This document shows, in pieces, positions 9,866 to 19,239 of a DNA stretch of 64,000 nucleotides; the first letter of the stretch is position 1, and each line of letters opens with the position of its first letter. Location: positions 1 through 64,000 of the forward strand of contig NZ_BAXA01000005.1 in NCBI RefSeq assembly GCF_000698125.1, given 5' to 3'. A program made the translations under genes and the position numbers. The DNA is from Geomicrobium sp. JCM 19038. GTDB taxonomy: Bacteria; Bacillota; Bacilli; Bacillales; Marinococcaceae. Below the pieces are notes generated by a model that saw nothing but the letters and a program-made list of their open reading frames with translations, was not told the DNA's origin and searched no databases.

Positions 9866-10615
9866 ATGAAAATCAAACCAGCGCAACCGTTTACCTTTGA
9901 GGGAGAGAACGATCACGCGGTTCTCTTATTACATGGATTTACCGGCTCATCAAGTGATGTAAGAATGCTTGGTCGATTTTTACAAAAGCATGGTTATACG
10001 TCGCATGCGCCAATGTTTCCTGGTCACGGTGTTCCACCAGAACAACTTATGGAGACGTCTTGGCAGGATTGGTGGGGGGCCGTCGAGGAAGGCTACCAAC
10101 ACCTTATGGACCTTGGTTACGAGAAAATTATCGTTTGTGGGCTTTCCCTAGGCGGTTTGCTCAGTTTAAAAGTCGGTTATACTTTTGATGTAAGAGGGGT
10201 TATTCCGATGTGTGCTCCAATTATGCAACAAGGGATGAATGACCGCTTATATAATGGTGTACGTCAGTATGCAAGACAATATAAACAATTTGAAAAAAAG
10301 GACGAAGAAACGATTGAAGACGAAATGGATGAGTTTGAAACACTTCCACTTTCTACGCTTTATTCAATTGATGAATTGATTTTTACTGCAAGAGACCATT
10401 TGCATGAAATTAAACAACCAACCCTCGTTATTCAAGCAGGAAAAGACGAACTTGTTCCGCCTGAGAATGCAGATGTTATTTATGATGAAATACAAGCCGA
10501 ACCTAAAACTAAAGAGCTCTACGAAGATGCTCCGCATATTATTACGCTTTGGAAAGATAAAGAGCGTGTTCACGAAAGAATCCTATCATTTATAAAAGAA
10601 ATTGAAGCTAGATAG
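9866..10615 (+). CDS. est: Carboxylesterase (Est30/YvaK family)
   Basis: 249 residues, closely resembling Geobacillus Est30 and B. subtilis YvaK from memory of those sequences: [29 protein letters not shown], nucleophile Ser in CGLSLGG, Asp in [12 protein letters not shown], His in DAPHIITL. A small cap domain lies between the halves. It hydrolyses short- to medium-chain esters in the cytoplasm. It lies 7 bases after the paralogous esterase and 20 bases before rnr, the same order as in other bacilli. Neither protein has a signal peptide. Confidence 0.92.
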   Translation: MKIKPAQPFTFEGENDHAVLLLHGFTGSSSDVRMLGRFLQKHGYTSHAPMFPGHGVPPEQLMETSWQDWWGAVEEGYQHLMDLGYEKIIVCGLSLGGLLSLKVGYTFDVRGVIPMCAPIMQQGMNDRLYNGVRQYARQYKQFEKKDEETIEDEMDEFETLPLSTLYSIDELIFTARDHLHEIKQPTLVIQAGKDELVPPENADVIYDEIQAEPKTKELYEDAPHIITLWKDKERVHERILSFIKEIEAR

Positions 10616-10635
10616 CAATAAGAAAGGAGATTAGT

Positions 10636-12954
10636 ATGAGAGACGAAATACTAACTTATATACGAGAAGAAGCAACGAAGCCACTAAGTGTAAGTGAGCT
10701 TCAAGAAGCATTACAATTAGAAGATAACGCAGAAAATCATAAAGATTTAATGAAGACGTTAAATACGCTTGAAGAGGCTGGAGAATTAATTCGTACACGG
10801 AATAACCGTTACGGACTTCCAGACAAAATGAATTTAATTAAAGGAAGAGTACAAGCTCATCAAAAGGGCTTTGCGTTTATTATTCCTGAAGATGAAGGTC
10901 TAGAAGATGTGTATGTAGCGCCTGGTGATTTAGCAGGGGCCATGCACAAGGACATCGTATTTGTTCGAGTATCGTCACGTAAAGGCGGGAATCAAGGCGA
11001 TCGTGCCGAAGGTACGGTCGTGAGAATTCTAGAGCGTGGAATGACGAGAGTTGTGGGTACGTACGAAGACTACGAGCGATACGGATTTGTAATTCCAGAC
11101 GATAAACACTTGTCGAGTGACGTTTTTATTCCAGAAGGACGTAATCACGGCGCTGCTGAAGGACATAAAGTCGTCATTGAAATTACGAAGTATCCAGAAG
11201 GTCGTCAAGGTGCTGAAGGAGAAGTCGTTCACATTCTAGGGCACAAAAACGATCCTGGAACAGATATCCTGGCGATTATTCACAAGCACGGACTGCCGGG
11301 TGAATTCTCTGACGAAGTGCAACAACAAGCTGCAGATACTGCAGATCACATTAAACCAGAAGAAATTGAGCGTAGACGAGATCTACGTAACGATACAATC
11401 GTAACGATTGATGGCGCAGACGCGAAAGATTTGGACGATGCGGTGAATGTTGAAGAACTTGAAAACGGCAACTACAAATTAGGCGTTCATATTGCGGATG
11501 TAAGCCATTACGTAACGGAAGGTTCACCAATCGATGTGGAAGCGGAAGAGCGTGGGACGAGCTCATACCTCGTTGACCGTGTAATTCCAATGATTCCACA
11601 CCGATTATCAAATGGTATATGCTCATTAAACCCAAAAGTAGATCGATTAACACTTTCTTGTGAGATGGAAATTAGCCCTTCGGGTGAAGTCGTAAATCAC
11701 GAGATTTTCGAGAGTGTAATTCGTACGACGGAGAGAATGACGTATCAAGCCGTGAACGAAATTCTTGCTGACCACAATGAAGATACGAGAAAGCAATACG
11801 AATCGCTCGTGCCGTTTTTTGAGCGAATGGAGAAGTTAGCTGCAATTTTACGTAAGAAACGTTTTGATCGTGGGGCCATTGACTTTGACTTTAAAGAAGC
11901 CCAAGTCGTCATGGATGAGCAAGGGAAACCTACGGACGTGAAGATACGAGAACGTTCTGTTGGTGAGAAGCTCATTGAAGAATTCATGCTTTGTGCAAAT
12001 GAAACAGTTGCAGAGCATTTTCACTGGTTGAAATTGCCTTTCGTCTACCGAATTCATGAAGACCCTGATGACGATAAGTTGCAAAAGTTTCTTGAGTTCA
12101 TTACGAGCTTCGGTTATGTCGTAAAAGGACGTGGTGACGCCATTCACCCACGTGCATTGCAAGAGATCTTAGCTTCTGTAAAAGGTGAAGCGGAAGAAAC
12201 GGTCATTTCAACGGTTCTATTGCGATCGATGCAACAAGCAAAATACGATCCATCGAATGTTGGCCACTTCGGACTTGCGGCTGACTTCTATACTCATTTC
12301 ACCTCGCCAATTCGTCGTTACCCTGACTTGATCGTTCATCGTTTGATTCGAACGTATTTAGTGAGTGGGCAAACAGGTAAGAAAACGACTGATTACTGGC
12401 AAGGGAAGCTTCCTGAGATTACATCCCATTCTTCTGAAATGGAGAGGCGTGCGGTCGACGCAGAGCGTGATGTGGATGACCTCAAGAAAGCAGAGTATAT
12501 GAAAGATAAGATCGGTGAAGAGTTCACTGGTTTTGTTAGCGGTGCTGCAAACTTCGGCTTGTTTATTCGCTTAGAGAATACGATTGAAGGAATGGTCCAC
12601 GTTAGTCACCTTACCGATGACTATTACCATTATGACGATCGTCAGTACGCACTCATTGGTGAACGCAGCGGGAACATGTTCCGCATTGGAGACCAAGTAG
12701 AAGTGAAAGTTCTTGAAGTAAACTTGGATGAAACGACCATTGATTTTGAAGTTGTCGGCATGCCAAAGCGTAAGCGACGTGACACGCAAAAGCAAAAGGT
12801 CATTCAAGGTGAACGAGGCAAGAAGCCTGGCGACAAACGCGAAAATCGTGGAAAGAACCGTCAAAGCGGAGGAACCAAAGGCAAGGGTGGTAAAGGTCAA
12901 AAGAACCCACGCAATAAAGGTTTCCGCTCAAACAACAAGAAGAAAAAGAAATAG
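10636..12954 (+). CDS. rnr: Ribonuclease R
   Basis: 772 residues. Order of domains: winged helix (1-65), two cold-shock domains (about 70-230, starting [17 protein letters not shown]), RNB exonuclease core (about 245-570, with DAKDLDDAV carrying the catalytic aspartates), S1 domain (about 620-705, [16 protein letters not shown]), then a 65-residue Lys/Arg-rich tail. It degrades structured RNA 3' to 5' and takes part in RNA quality control. AAAGGAG precedes the ATG. In most Firmicutes smpB and ssrA (tmRNA) follow rnr; here a terminator and an acetyltransferase follow instead. Confidence 0.97.
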   Translation: MRDEILTYIREEATKPLSVSELQEALQLEDNAENHKDLMKTLNTLEEAGELIRTRNNRYGLPDKMNLIKGRVQAHQKGFAFIIPEDEGLEDVYVAPGDLAGAMHKDIVFVRVSSRKGGNQGDRAEGTVVRILERGMTRVVGTYEDYERYGFVIPDDKHLSSDVFIPEGRNHGAAEGHKVVIEITKYPEGRQGAEGEVVHILGHKNDPGTDILAIIHKHGLPGEFSDEVQQQAADTADHIKPEEIERRRDLRNDTIVTIDGADAKDLDDAVNVEELENGNYKLGVHIADVSHYVTEGSPIDVEAEERGTSSYLVDRVIPMIPHRLSNGICSLNPKVDRLTLSCEMEISPSGEVVNHEIFESVIRTTERMTYQAVNEILADHNEDTRKQYESLVPFFERMEKLAAILRKKRFDRGAIDFDFKEAQVVMDEQGKPTDVKIRERSVGEKLIEEFMLCANETVAEHFHWLKLPFVYRIHEDPDDDKLQKFLEFITSFGYVVKGRGDAIHPRALQEILASVKGEAEETVISTVLLRSMQQAKYDPSNVGHFGLAADFYTHFTSPIRRYPDLIVHRLIRTYLVSGQTGKKTTDYWQGKLPEITSHSSEMERRAVDAERDVDDLKKAEYMKDKIGEEFTGFVSGAANFGLFIRLENTIEGMVHVSHLTDDYYHYDDRQYALIGERSGNMFRIGDQVEVKVLEVNLDETTIDFEVVGMPKRKRRDTQKQKVIQGERGKKPGDKRENRGKNRQSGGTKGKGGKGQKNPRNKGFRSNNKKKKK

Positions 12955-12961
12955 ATCTAAG

Positions 12962-12994
12962 GCCATTTGAACGGTGTATGTTCAAATGGCTTTT
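12962..12994 (+). terminator. Intrinsic terminator after rnr
   Basis: A perfect 11-bp stem GCCATTTGAAC (12962-12972) / GTTCAAATGGC (12980-12990), 7-base loop, followed by TTTT. Confidence 0.92.
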
Positions 12995-13060
12995 CTCTGG
13001 TGAAACGTTTAATCGAACGGTTTCGTAAATCATTTGATTGATTAGGAGAGGAGCGTATAC

Positions 13061-13645
13061 ATGTTATATTCAGAACGTTTGCACTTAAGAAAATTTACAG
13101 TCCAAGATGCAGAAATTTATCATGCATGGCGTACAGATGAGCAAGTGATGAAAACGACGAGCTTATCCTTAGACGATTTCACAATTGAAGAGACGAAGCA
13201 GTTTGTCCAAGAAGTACTTGTTGGTGACTCGCATTCAAAGACGTATATGATCGTTAATACAAAATCGAACAAGCCAATTGGCGTCATATCACTTATTCAT
13301 ATTGATACAAAAAATCGCAATGCAGAAATGATTATCGATATCGGTGAAAAAGACTATTGGGGAAGTGGTTACGGATTTGAAGCTGTGAATGTGCTGCTTA
13401 CATACGCGTTTTTAGAACAGAATTTCCATCGCATATCTCTGAATGTTTTTGCTTTTAATGAACGAGCAATTCGTCTTTATGAACGTATAGGGTTCCAACA
13501 AGAAGGAAGAAGTCGGGAAGCAGTCTTTCGAGACGGGTGTTATCACGATATCATACAGATGGGATTATTACAGACAGAGTTTATCGGTAAGCGCGCCGAT
13601 TCTGACTCAGTACAAAGCTCAGAATCAGAATCGGCCGTTCAGTAA
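13061..13645 (+). CDS. GNAT-family N-acetyltransferase (RimJ/RimL-like)
   Basis: 194 residues preceded by AGGAGAGGAG. The start SERLHLRKFTVQDAE and the acetyl-CoA-binding segment GEKDYWGSGYGFEAV, followed by NVFAFNERAIRLYERIGF, are typical of the RimJ/RimL/SpeG branch, which acetylates protein N-termini or small amines. The last ~20 residues are Ser/Glu-rich and are encoded by an inverted repeat (GCCGATTCTGA 13595-13605 / TCAGAATCGGC 13625-13635) without a U-tract. It occupies the place where smpB usually lies. Substrate unknown. Confidence 0.85.
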   Translation: MLYSERLHLRKFTVQDAEIYHAWRTDEQVMKTTSLSLDDFTIEETKQFVQEVLVGDSHSKTYMIVNTKSNKPIGVISLIHIDTKNRNAEMIIDIGEKDYWGSGYGFEAVNVLLTYAFLEQNFHRISLNVFAFNERAIRLYERIGFQQEGRSREAVFRDGCYHDIIQMGLLQTEFIGKRADSDSVQSSESESAVQ

Positions 13646-13673
13646 CAAGTTCAGTGTAGTGAGTCCTACGATT

Positions 13674-15128
13674 TTAGTTGATAGGAGCTTGACTATTGTC
13701 ATTCTTTCTTAGTGTTTCTAAAAAGGTTTTTACACGGTCGCGGTACGGACGAGTGTCGTAATGATTGTATAAGTTTGTTGATAGTCGAACAGGATCTCCA
13801 TAGAAATAGCGTTCAAATTGCGTTTGCCTTGAACCAAAATCACCCATCGTCAAATCTTTGGCAAGTCGTAATAATTGTACTTTTTCTTTTGCTGAAGTGT
13901 CATAACCACCGATAAAGCGTTCGAGCAACGGAGCAATTGGAGATTGAAAGTCTTTTTCGTTCGGTGCGGCAATGAAATTACTCGCTCCGATTAATTGAAT
14001 GATCTCGACAAGTCGTGGGTACGTCGTTTGGTAATAAGACACGGCCGCTTTAAGTGGTGGTGCAAATGGTACCATCATGCCGTACTCATTGACGCCTGCT
14101 TGCGCTTCGGAAGAATACACGAACGCGCGCATCGCTTCTAGCGCTGTGATCATTTCCGCAAGCTTTTGTTGAATGTGTTGAAACTGGCTGATCTTAAGCG
14201 TTTCAACCATCTCTTCAGCGATACCGATGAGCCATTCCGTTTTAACAATTTGCCGGTTTGATGCGTGGAACAATAGTGCAGGTTCTAGACCTGTCTCAAA
14301 GAACAAGCCTTGTGATAAACGTTCACTTTTGTAAAGAAACACCCGATCCCACGGCACAAGGACGTTATCGAAAACAACGATTGCATCGCCTTCTTCAAAT
14401 TGAGAAGAATACGGTTCGTCGTAAAGGGAATCATTTGCGTAGGAAGGTCTGGCGAGAAACTTTAGACCTGGTGTGGCTGAAGGAATGGAGAAAGCAAATA
14501 AGGAGTCTTTCTCAAAACCTGCGGGCAAGACGATGACCTCATCGGTGATGCCTCCTTGAGTTGCGAGGAGTCGTGCACCATCGATGACGATTCCTTCGTC
14601 AATTTCGTCTACAATTTTAGCAGCGATAGGCAGTTCCTCTTCTTCAGAAAAGAAAGACGATCGTTTTCTTGCTTTTGGATTCACAAACGTATGCGTAAAT
14701 GTGAGATCATGTTCGAGTGCTTCTTTATGAATCCGTTCAATCCGCTCACCATATTCACTTCCTTCCATTGCAAAATAATCTTTCGCGTTCGCCAACGTTG
14801 TAATGATCGTGTTGCCATATTCTGGGGATCTGCCGAGTAATCCCGCATTCTGATTTGCCCAAACTTGTGTCGCGAGTCGGTGTTTCTCTAAGTCTTCTTT
14901 TGTTTTCATTGGTTCATATGAGAAATTGCTTTGATGATCTTTGGCACTCAAGATATCTTCGTATTGCTTCTCATGCACAAGATCATAAAGTTTCGCTTTG
15001 CTTTGAAGTACCGCTTTGAATGCGGGATGCTCTGTTACAGGACCATGTAACAGTGATCCCTCAAGCCATATTTCAGTTTTTAGCTTGGATATTCGATGTA
15101 AATACTCTTTACCCGTTACCGTTACCAT
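13674..15128 (-). CDS. hpaB: 4-hydroxyphenylacetate 3-monooxygenase oxygenase component (HpaB family)
   Basis: 484 residues from the ATG at 15128, with AAGGAGGG upstream; an in-frame extension of 39 residues has no ribosome site. Motifs fit the HpaB/PvcC group of FADH2-dependent monooxygenases: TGKEYLHRISK, WANQNAGLLGRSPEYGN, DEIDEGIVIDGARLLATQ, FDNVLVPWDRVF, GDFGSRQTQFERYF. The family hydroxylates phenols ortho to the OH group, using FADH2 from a separate reductase (HpaC). No reductase gene lies nearby, so FADH2 must come from elsewhere. It is transcribed alone, convergent with the acetyltransferase gene and divergent from glpX. The exact phenolic substrate is not shown. Confidence 0.88.
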   Translation of the reverse strand: MVTVTGKEYLHRISKLKTEIWLEGSLLHGPVTEHPAFKAVLQSKAKLYDLVHEKQYEDILSAKDHQSNFSYEPMKTKEDLEKHRLATQVWANQNAGLLGRSPEYGNTIITTLANAKDYFAMEGSEYGERIERIHKEALEHDLTFTHTFVNPKARKRSSFFSEEEELPIAAKIVDEIDEGIVIDGARLLATQGGITDEVIVLPAGFEKDSLFAFSIPSATPGLKFLARPSYANDSLYDEPYSSQFEEGDAIVVFDNVLVPWDRVFLYKSERLSQGLFFETGLEPALLFHASNRQIVKTEWLIGIAEEMVETLKISQFQHIQQKLAEMITALEAMRAFVYSSEAQAGVNEYGMMVPFAPPLKAAVSYYQTTYPRLVEIIQLIGASNFIAAPNEKDFQSPIAPLLERFIGGYDTSAKEKVQLLRLAKDLTMGDFGSRQTQFERYFYGDPVRLSTNLYNHYDTRPYRDRVKTFLETLRKNDNSQAPIN

Positions 15129-15299
15129 GGCATTCGCCCTCCTTACAGTTACCTTATGCAATGTCATAAAAACGGTAACGACAATCACAGGATAAAACGA
15201 AAAAGGGCCTATGTGTATTCGTAAAAATATTATTAGGCTATACAAATATAAAATGTGATATACTTATTCTATCGATTGAAGAAAATGCGGAGGTATGAA

Positions 15300-16277
15300 A
15301 TGGATAGAGAACTTGCATTAGAAGTAACGAGAGTAACCGAAGGAGCCGCACTTGCAGCCGCTAAATGGTTAGGTAGAGGCGATAAGAATCAAGCTGATGG
15401 AGCTGCAACTAATGCGATGAGAGAGATTTTTGACTCCGTGAACATGAAAGGTCGCGTCGTGATCGGTGAAGGGGAAATGGATGAAGCACCGATGCTTTAT
15501 ATCGGTGAAGAACTAGGAACAGGTAATGGCCCTGAAGTTGATATCGCGGTCGATCCAATAGAAGGTACAACAATTGTTGCTAAAGGATATACGAACGCAA
15601 TTACTGTTCTTGCAATTGCTGATCGCGGGAACTTACTCCACGCTCCAGATATGTATATGGAGAAATTAGCAGTAGGACCAAACGCAGCGGGTAAGGTAAG
15701 CATTGACGACCCTGTCGAAAAGACAATTGAAATTGTAGCAAAAGCGAATAATAAAGCGATTGAAGACGTTACGGTGATGGTTTTAGAACGTGAACGTCAT
15801 CAAGATACAATTGACCGAATTCGTGAGAAAGGTGCACGTGTAAAGCTTTTCTCAGATAATGATATTAGTGCGGCAATCGCAACGTCCCTTCCTGGAACAG
15901 GTGTTGACTTATTCTTAGGAACTGGGGGGGCTCCGGAAGGAGTTGTTGCTGCTGCAGGACTGAAGTGCCTCGGTGGAGATATGCAAGGTCGCCTTGTTCC
16001 ACAAAACGATGGAGAAATTGCTCGTTGTAAAGAGATGGGAATTGAAGATCCACATCGTATTCTTATGTTGAACGATCTCGTTGCTGGAGACGATGCAATT
16101 TTCTCGGCAACAGGTGTAACTTCTGGAACATTTCTAAATGAAGCGAAGTTTCTAGGAGGCGGTCTTGTAGAAACAGATTCAATTGTTATGCGTGCGAAAA
16201 CGAAAACCGTTCGTTACATCAAGACGGTTCACAATTTAGAACATAAACCGAATTATTACTTGAAAAGTAACGACTAA
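15300..16277 (+). CDS. glpX: Class II fructose-1,6-bisphosphatase GlpX
   Basis: 325 residues from the ATG at 15300, preceded by GCGGAGG; upstream in-frame codons lack a site. Metal-binding motifs GEGEMDEAPMLYIGE and AVDPIEGTT and the later GGAPEGVVAAAGLKCLGG mark the GlpX family. It removes the 1-phosphate of fructose-1,6-bisphosphate in gluconeogenesis. The product opposes glycolysis and its substrate is the CggR effector, so its location near the glycolytic operon is fitting, although it is a separate transcription unit with its own terminator. Confidence 0.95.
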   Translation: MDRELALEVTRVTEGAALAAAKWLGRGDKNQADGAATNAMREIFDSVNMKGRVVIGEGEMDEAPMLYIGEELGTGNGPEVDIAVDPIEGTTIVAKGYTNAITVLAIADRGNLLHAPDMYMEKLAVGPNAAGKVSIDDPVEKTIEIVAKANNKAIEDVTVMVLERERHQDTIDRIREKGARVKLFSDNDISAAIATSLPGTGVDLFLGTGGAPEGVVAAAGLKCLGGDMQGRLVPQNDGEIARCKEMGIEDPHRILMLNDLVAGDDAIFSATGVTSGTFLNEAKFLGGGLVETDSIVMRAKTKTVRYIKTVHNLEHKPNYYLKSND

Positions 16278-16317
16278 ATGATACACTGAAGTTAATCAGA
16301 TACGGAGATTTTTAGGA

Positions 16318-16369
16318 GGAGCCTGCCACTAAGGGACAATTATGTCTCGGTGGCAGGCTCCTTTTTTTT
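16318..16369 (+). terminator. Intrinsic terminator after glpX
   Basis: A 12-bp stem GGAGCCTGCCAC (16318-16329) / GTGGCAGGCTCC (16350-16361) with a 20-base loop, followed by eight T. Confidence 0.92.
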
Positions 16370-16391
16370 ATTGGATAAGGAGTGTATGTAG

Positions 16392-16886
16392 ATGGCAAAA
16401 GTTCAATTGTCGCATTTTAGAAATGGGCTCACACCACCAATAACTGCAATCGCCAATCATTTGAATTATATTGAACACAAAGAGCCACAGCAGCGTTTCT
16501 TTGGGAAATCGTTAACAGATCGTCGAGCATTCGTTCAAAAAATTGATAGACAAACTTCAGCAATTGAACCGGCGTTTCGGTTGCAGATTTCATTTAGTTA
16601 TCTTGAACTTGACTTTAAACAGGTTATTCAAGCAGCGATGTGGCGGTTGGAACGTCAATTGAGGATAGATTTCGATTGGATTGCAATGGTTCATTGTGAA
16701 TCAAGTGATTCACACGTTCACGTAATCATACGAGGGTGTGATTTACACGGAGAGCCTTTAATTTTCTATCCGTCCTACGTGCTTCAACTAAAAAGACAGA
16801 TTGAAGCAATTGAGAATGAACAGCTACGAAATGAAGAAAAAGAGAGGGAAATTGCTTCTTACCTTATCAACATTTCACGAAACTAA
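16392..16886 (+). CDS. Stand-alone small relaxase-like protein (VirD2/DUF3363-type MOB fold)
   Basis: 164 residues, far shorter than plasmid relaxases. The segment DWIAMVHCESSDSHVHVIIR followed by GCDLHGEPLIFYPSYV matches the 3-His metal motif of MOBP/VirD2-like relaxases (H-x6-HxH, then RG-x-D-x-x-G). Upstream, HLNYIEHK resembles the N-terminal HLRYI(Q)R segment holding the catalytic Tyr, and LDFKQVIQAAMWRLERQL matches the helix before the metal site. The C-terminal ~35 residues are a charged coiled coil. No other mobilisation, plasmid or phage genes are nearby. AAGGAG precedes the ATG. It may be a domesticated single-strand DNA nickase or nuclease; function is inferred from motifs only. Confidence 0.6.
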   Translation: MAKVQLSHFRNGLTPPITAIANHLNYIEHKEPQQRFFGKSLTDRRAFVQKIDRQTSAIEPAFRLQISFSYLELDFKQVIQAAMWRLERQLRIDFDWIAMVHCESSDSHVHVIIRGCDLHGEPLIFYPSYVLQLKRQIEAIENEQLRNEEKEREIASYLINISRN

Positions 16887-16977
16887 CGATGTATCAGTCG
16901 TTTACAAATGAAAGAAGATACAACTATGTTAAACTTAATTTGTATTGAATGACCTTTGAATGACTCGGGAGGATTTT

Positions 16978-17172
16978 ATGAACTTAGGCTTGTTCTTGTT
17001 GCTCTTAATTGGGACAACGATTGGAATTGTTTGGACGTTAGCGATCGCTAAGAATCCTGGTTCGGAGAAGTATAGCAGTGAAAGTAGCTTTAATCTGTTA
17101 TCGCTCCATTATTTAATTATTGTTCCAATCATACTCGTCATTTTAACGATTATATTATTCTTTCTAATGTAA
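16978..17172 (+). CDS. Small two-helix membrane protein
   Basis: 64 residues from the ATG at 16978, which has CGGGAGGA upstream; an ATG 18 bases earlier lies before the ribosome site. Two membrane segments (LGLFLLLLIGTTIGIVWTL and LIIVPIILVILTIILFFL) flank a short polar loop. No recognised family. It is a single-gene unit with its own terminator. Confidence 0.65.
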   Translation: MNLGLFLLLLIGTTIGIVWTLAIAKNPGSEKYSSESSFNLLSLHYLIIVPIILVILTIILFFLM

Positions 17173-17209
17173 AGTGAGTCAGCAATTGTTCATTGCGACT
17201 CACTTTTTT
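17172..17209 (+). terminator. Terminator between convergent genes
   Basis: AAGTGAGTC (17172-17180) pairs with GACTCACTT (17197-17205), with an inner GCAAT/ATTGC, followed by TTTTT. A-rich sequence before it allows it to serve the minus-strand gene too. Confidence 0.88.
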
Positions 17210-17212
17210 AAT

Positions 17213-17800
17213 TTAAGGCAATGAAACGTCAGGGAACAAATACAGTGGAATCGGGAAGTAGGTAATCCCGTACACGTAAGGTAATAGTTCATATTGATTA
17301 AAAAAAATCACGAGTGTTTGGTCAGCAATGTAAAAGTTCGTATCATCATTTACTCCTGAAAAGGGGACGAGTAAATCACTCGTTAAATGGCGCTCATCGA
17401 GTTGACTTTTGATGTGCTCATTTATGATCGAACGATCTTCATTTGTAGTTAAGAACAGATCTTTAAAAGCAAGAAGTTGCCCGGTTTCTGTGTTGAACGT
17501 TAAGCCCTTCTCAAGCGTTGTTCCGTGTGCACCACCAGAAAATTGATAAATCGAAAGAGTTAAGCTTAAGAGGTGTGGTTGATTTGTTTTAATATCATAC
17601 GTTCCTGTTAGCTCGGTTTCTTTTTGACCGTATCCTTGGTCTTTCATCATACGCCACACCGTTTGTTTGATCGTTTGATTAATCCTCGTTTCAGCTTTTT
17701 TGTTGGTATGTTCCCGAATCGTTGGGTAGTAGACATTCACTCGAGGCTGTACAATATGATGTGACGAGACACTGAGTGGTAACTGTTCATTTAATGACAT
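17213..17800 (-). CDS. DUF3298/RsiV-like domain protein without export signal
   Basis: 195 residues from the ATG at 17800 (AGGAGGG upstream). The motif YQFSGGAHGTTLEKGLTFN, followed by the FKDLF-type strand, and the C-terminal ...ITYFPIPL strand match the DUF3298 domain found outside the membrane in RsiV anti-sigma factors and PdaC-type deacetylases. The N-terminal part resembles the partner DUF4163 region. Unlike those proteins it has no signal peptide or membrane anchor: it starts MSLNEQLPLSVSSHH. So it may act in the cytoplasm or leave by another route. Function unknown. Confidence 0.7.
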   Translation of the reverse strand: MSLNEQLPLSVSSHHIVQPRVNVYYPTIREHTNKKAETRINQTIKQTVWRMMKDQGYGQKETELTGTYDIKTNQPHLLSLTLSIYQFSGGAHGTTLEKGLTFNTETGQLLAFKDLFLTTNEDRSIINEHIKSQLDERHLTSDLLVPFSGVNDDTNFYIADQTLVIFFNQYELLPYVYGITYFPIPLYLFPDVSLP

Positions 17801-17855
17801 CGTATCCCTCCTAAGATAACGTATGTCATCGATCAAGAAATGGAGATGAAAAATC

Positions 17856-18851
17856 ATGCAAAAACGTGCAAGTCATTATTTGCAGTTTGGTTTAATGCCA
17901 AAGGGGTCGCGAAATTCAATTACAGACGTACCAGGCGTAAAAGTTGGGCACGTAACGTTAGTCGAAGGAGCGGCAATTCGAACGGGAGTCACAGCGATAT
18001 TGCCTCATCAAGAAAATCTGTTCAAACATAAAGTTCTAGCGAGCTCTGCGGTCATCAATGGTTTCGGAAAAACGACGGGACTCGTCCAATTACAAGAACT
18101 TGGTACGTTAGAAAGTCCGATTATGCTAACGAATACATTTAGTGTGCCTGCCGTAACAGAAGGGACAATTCAATGGTTATTGGAACGTAATGAAGACATT
18201 GGAACGTCGACAGGGACAGTGAATGTCGTTGTAGGAGAATGTAATGACGGGTATCTAAATGATATAAGAGGAATGCACGTAAGATCTCATCATGCGAAAG
18301 GAGCCATTCAAAATGCAAGTTTCGAAGTCGCTGAAGGGTGCGTGGGTGCAGGAACAGGCATGAGTTGTATGGGATACAAAGGTGGGATTGGAACAAGCTC
18401 AAGAAAGGTTGGGGACGGTACGTTAGGCGTGCTTGTTGTCTCAAACTTCTCGCAATCATTCGATCAACAGGAGCCTCCGGGTTCAATCATGATGATCGTT
18501 GCAACAGATTTACGAGTAAATGAAAGGCAGTTAAAACGAATTGCGAAGCGAACCGCATTTGGACTTGCACGAACCGGATCGACGGCACATCATGGGAGCG
18601 GTGACATTGCAATTGCTTTTTCAACAGCGCACCGAACGGCACATGATCAATCCAAACAAGTAGACACCTATTCTTTTCTTAGAGACAACGATGCAATCAT
18701 GAATGAAATTTTTGATGCGACCGCGAGCGCCACAGAAGAAGCGATATGGAACTCGTTGTTTGCTGCGGATTCAATGACCGGCAGAGAAGGTAACAAACGT
18801 TTAGCAATTACAGCAGAAGAAGCGAAAAAGATTCGAGCGAGATTTTCTTGA
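17856..18851 (+). CDS. P1-family (S58) self-processing aminopeptidase, DmpA-like
   Basis: 331 residues. The N-terminal motifs ITDVPGVKVGHVTL and GFGKTTGLVQLQELGTLESP and the C-terminal HHGSGDIAIAFSTAH match DmpA/BapA-type Ntn hydrolases. These precursors cut themselves before a Ser/Thr that becomes the nucleophile. By alignment with DmpA from memory the cut would be Gly209-Ser210 in EPPGSIMMIVATD. The family removes N-terminal D- or beta-amino acids or small residues from peptides. It starts 55 bases from the divergent DUF3298 gene, with GGAGAT upstream. Substrate unknown. Confidence 0.88.
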   Translation: MQKRASHYLQFGLMPKGSRNSITDVPGVKVGHVTLVEGAAIRTGVTAILPHQENLFKHKVLASSAVINGFGKTTGLVQLQELGTLESPIMLTNTFSVPAVTEGTIQWLLERNEDIGTSTGTVNVVVGECNDGYLNDIRGMHVRSHHAKGAIQNASFEVAEGCVGAGTGMSCMGYKGGIGTSSRKVGDGTLGVLVVSNFSQSFDQQEPPGSIMMIVATDLRVNERQLKRIAKRTAFGLARTGSTAHHGSGDIAIAFSTAHRTAHDQSKQVDTYSFLRDNDAIMNEIFDATASATEEAIWNSLFAADSMTGREGNKRLAITAEEAKKIRARFS

Positions 18852-18954
18852 TTGACTCGAAAAATAACTCCTTATATTTGGAATTTGTGTAATAATATAG
18901 ACAAAAGGCGTTTCAAATAGAGAGGATGAGTGCCTTATCGTTCTAATCGTTCAA

Positions 18955-19239
18955 GTGTTAAGTATACTTCCTTATCTTATGTTCGTGAGCATATGGCTAT
19001 ATAACGCAATGAATCAGTACGAGCCAGTACGAACGCTGGCTTCTGGGATTGCGCTAACGTTGTTTTCTACACTGTCTTTTTGGGTCGTTTCATCGTCAGG
19101 TGTAATTTGGCTACCGAATTGGCAATTACTCATTGTTTGTGGTGGAGCAGGTGTAATCTTTAGTGTTATTGGTGTTTACCAAATGAACCGAAAGGGGAGT
19201 CATAATGAACATTCAGTTTCAGTCAATCACAGTAAATGA
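18955..19239 (+). CDS. Small membrane protein of unknown function, start uncertain
   Basis: Up to 94 residues from a GTG at 18955. It has three hydrophobic segments and a basic C-terminus that overlaps the next gene by 35 bases, implying coupling. The GTG has no good ribosome site. AGAGAGG lies at 18919-18925, next to an ATG in another frame that would join this frame only with a one-base indel near 18943. The same kind of indel recurs elsewhere in this window, so the true N-terminus may be MSALSF-like. No family recognised. Confidence 0.5.
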   Translation: MLSILPYLMFVSIWLYNAMNQYEPVRTLASGIALTLFSTLSFWVVSSSGVIWLPNWQLLIVCGGAGVIFSVIGVYQMNRKGSHNEHSVSVNHSK

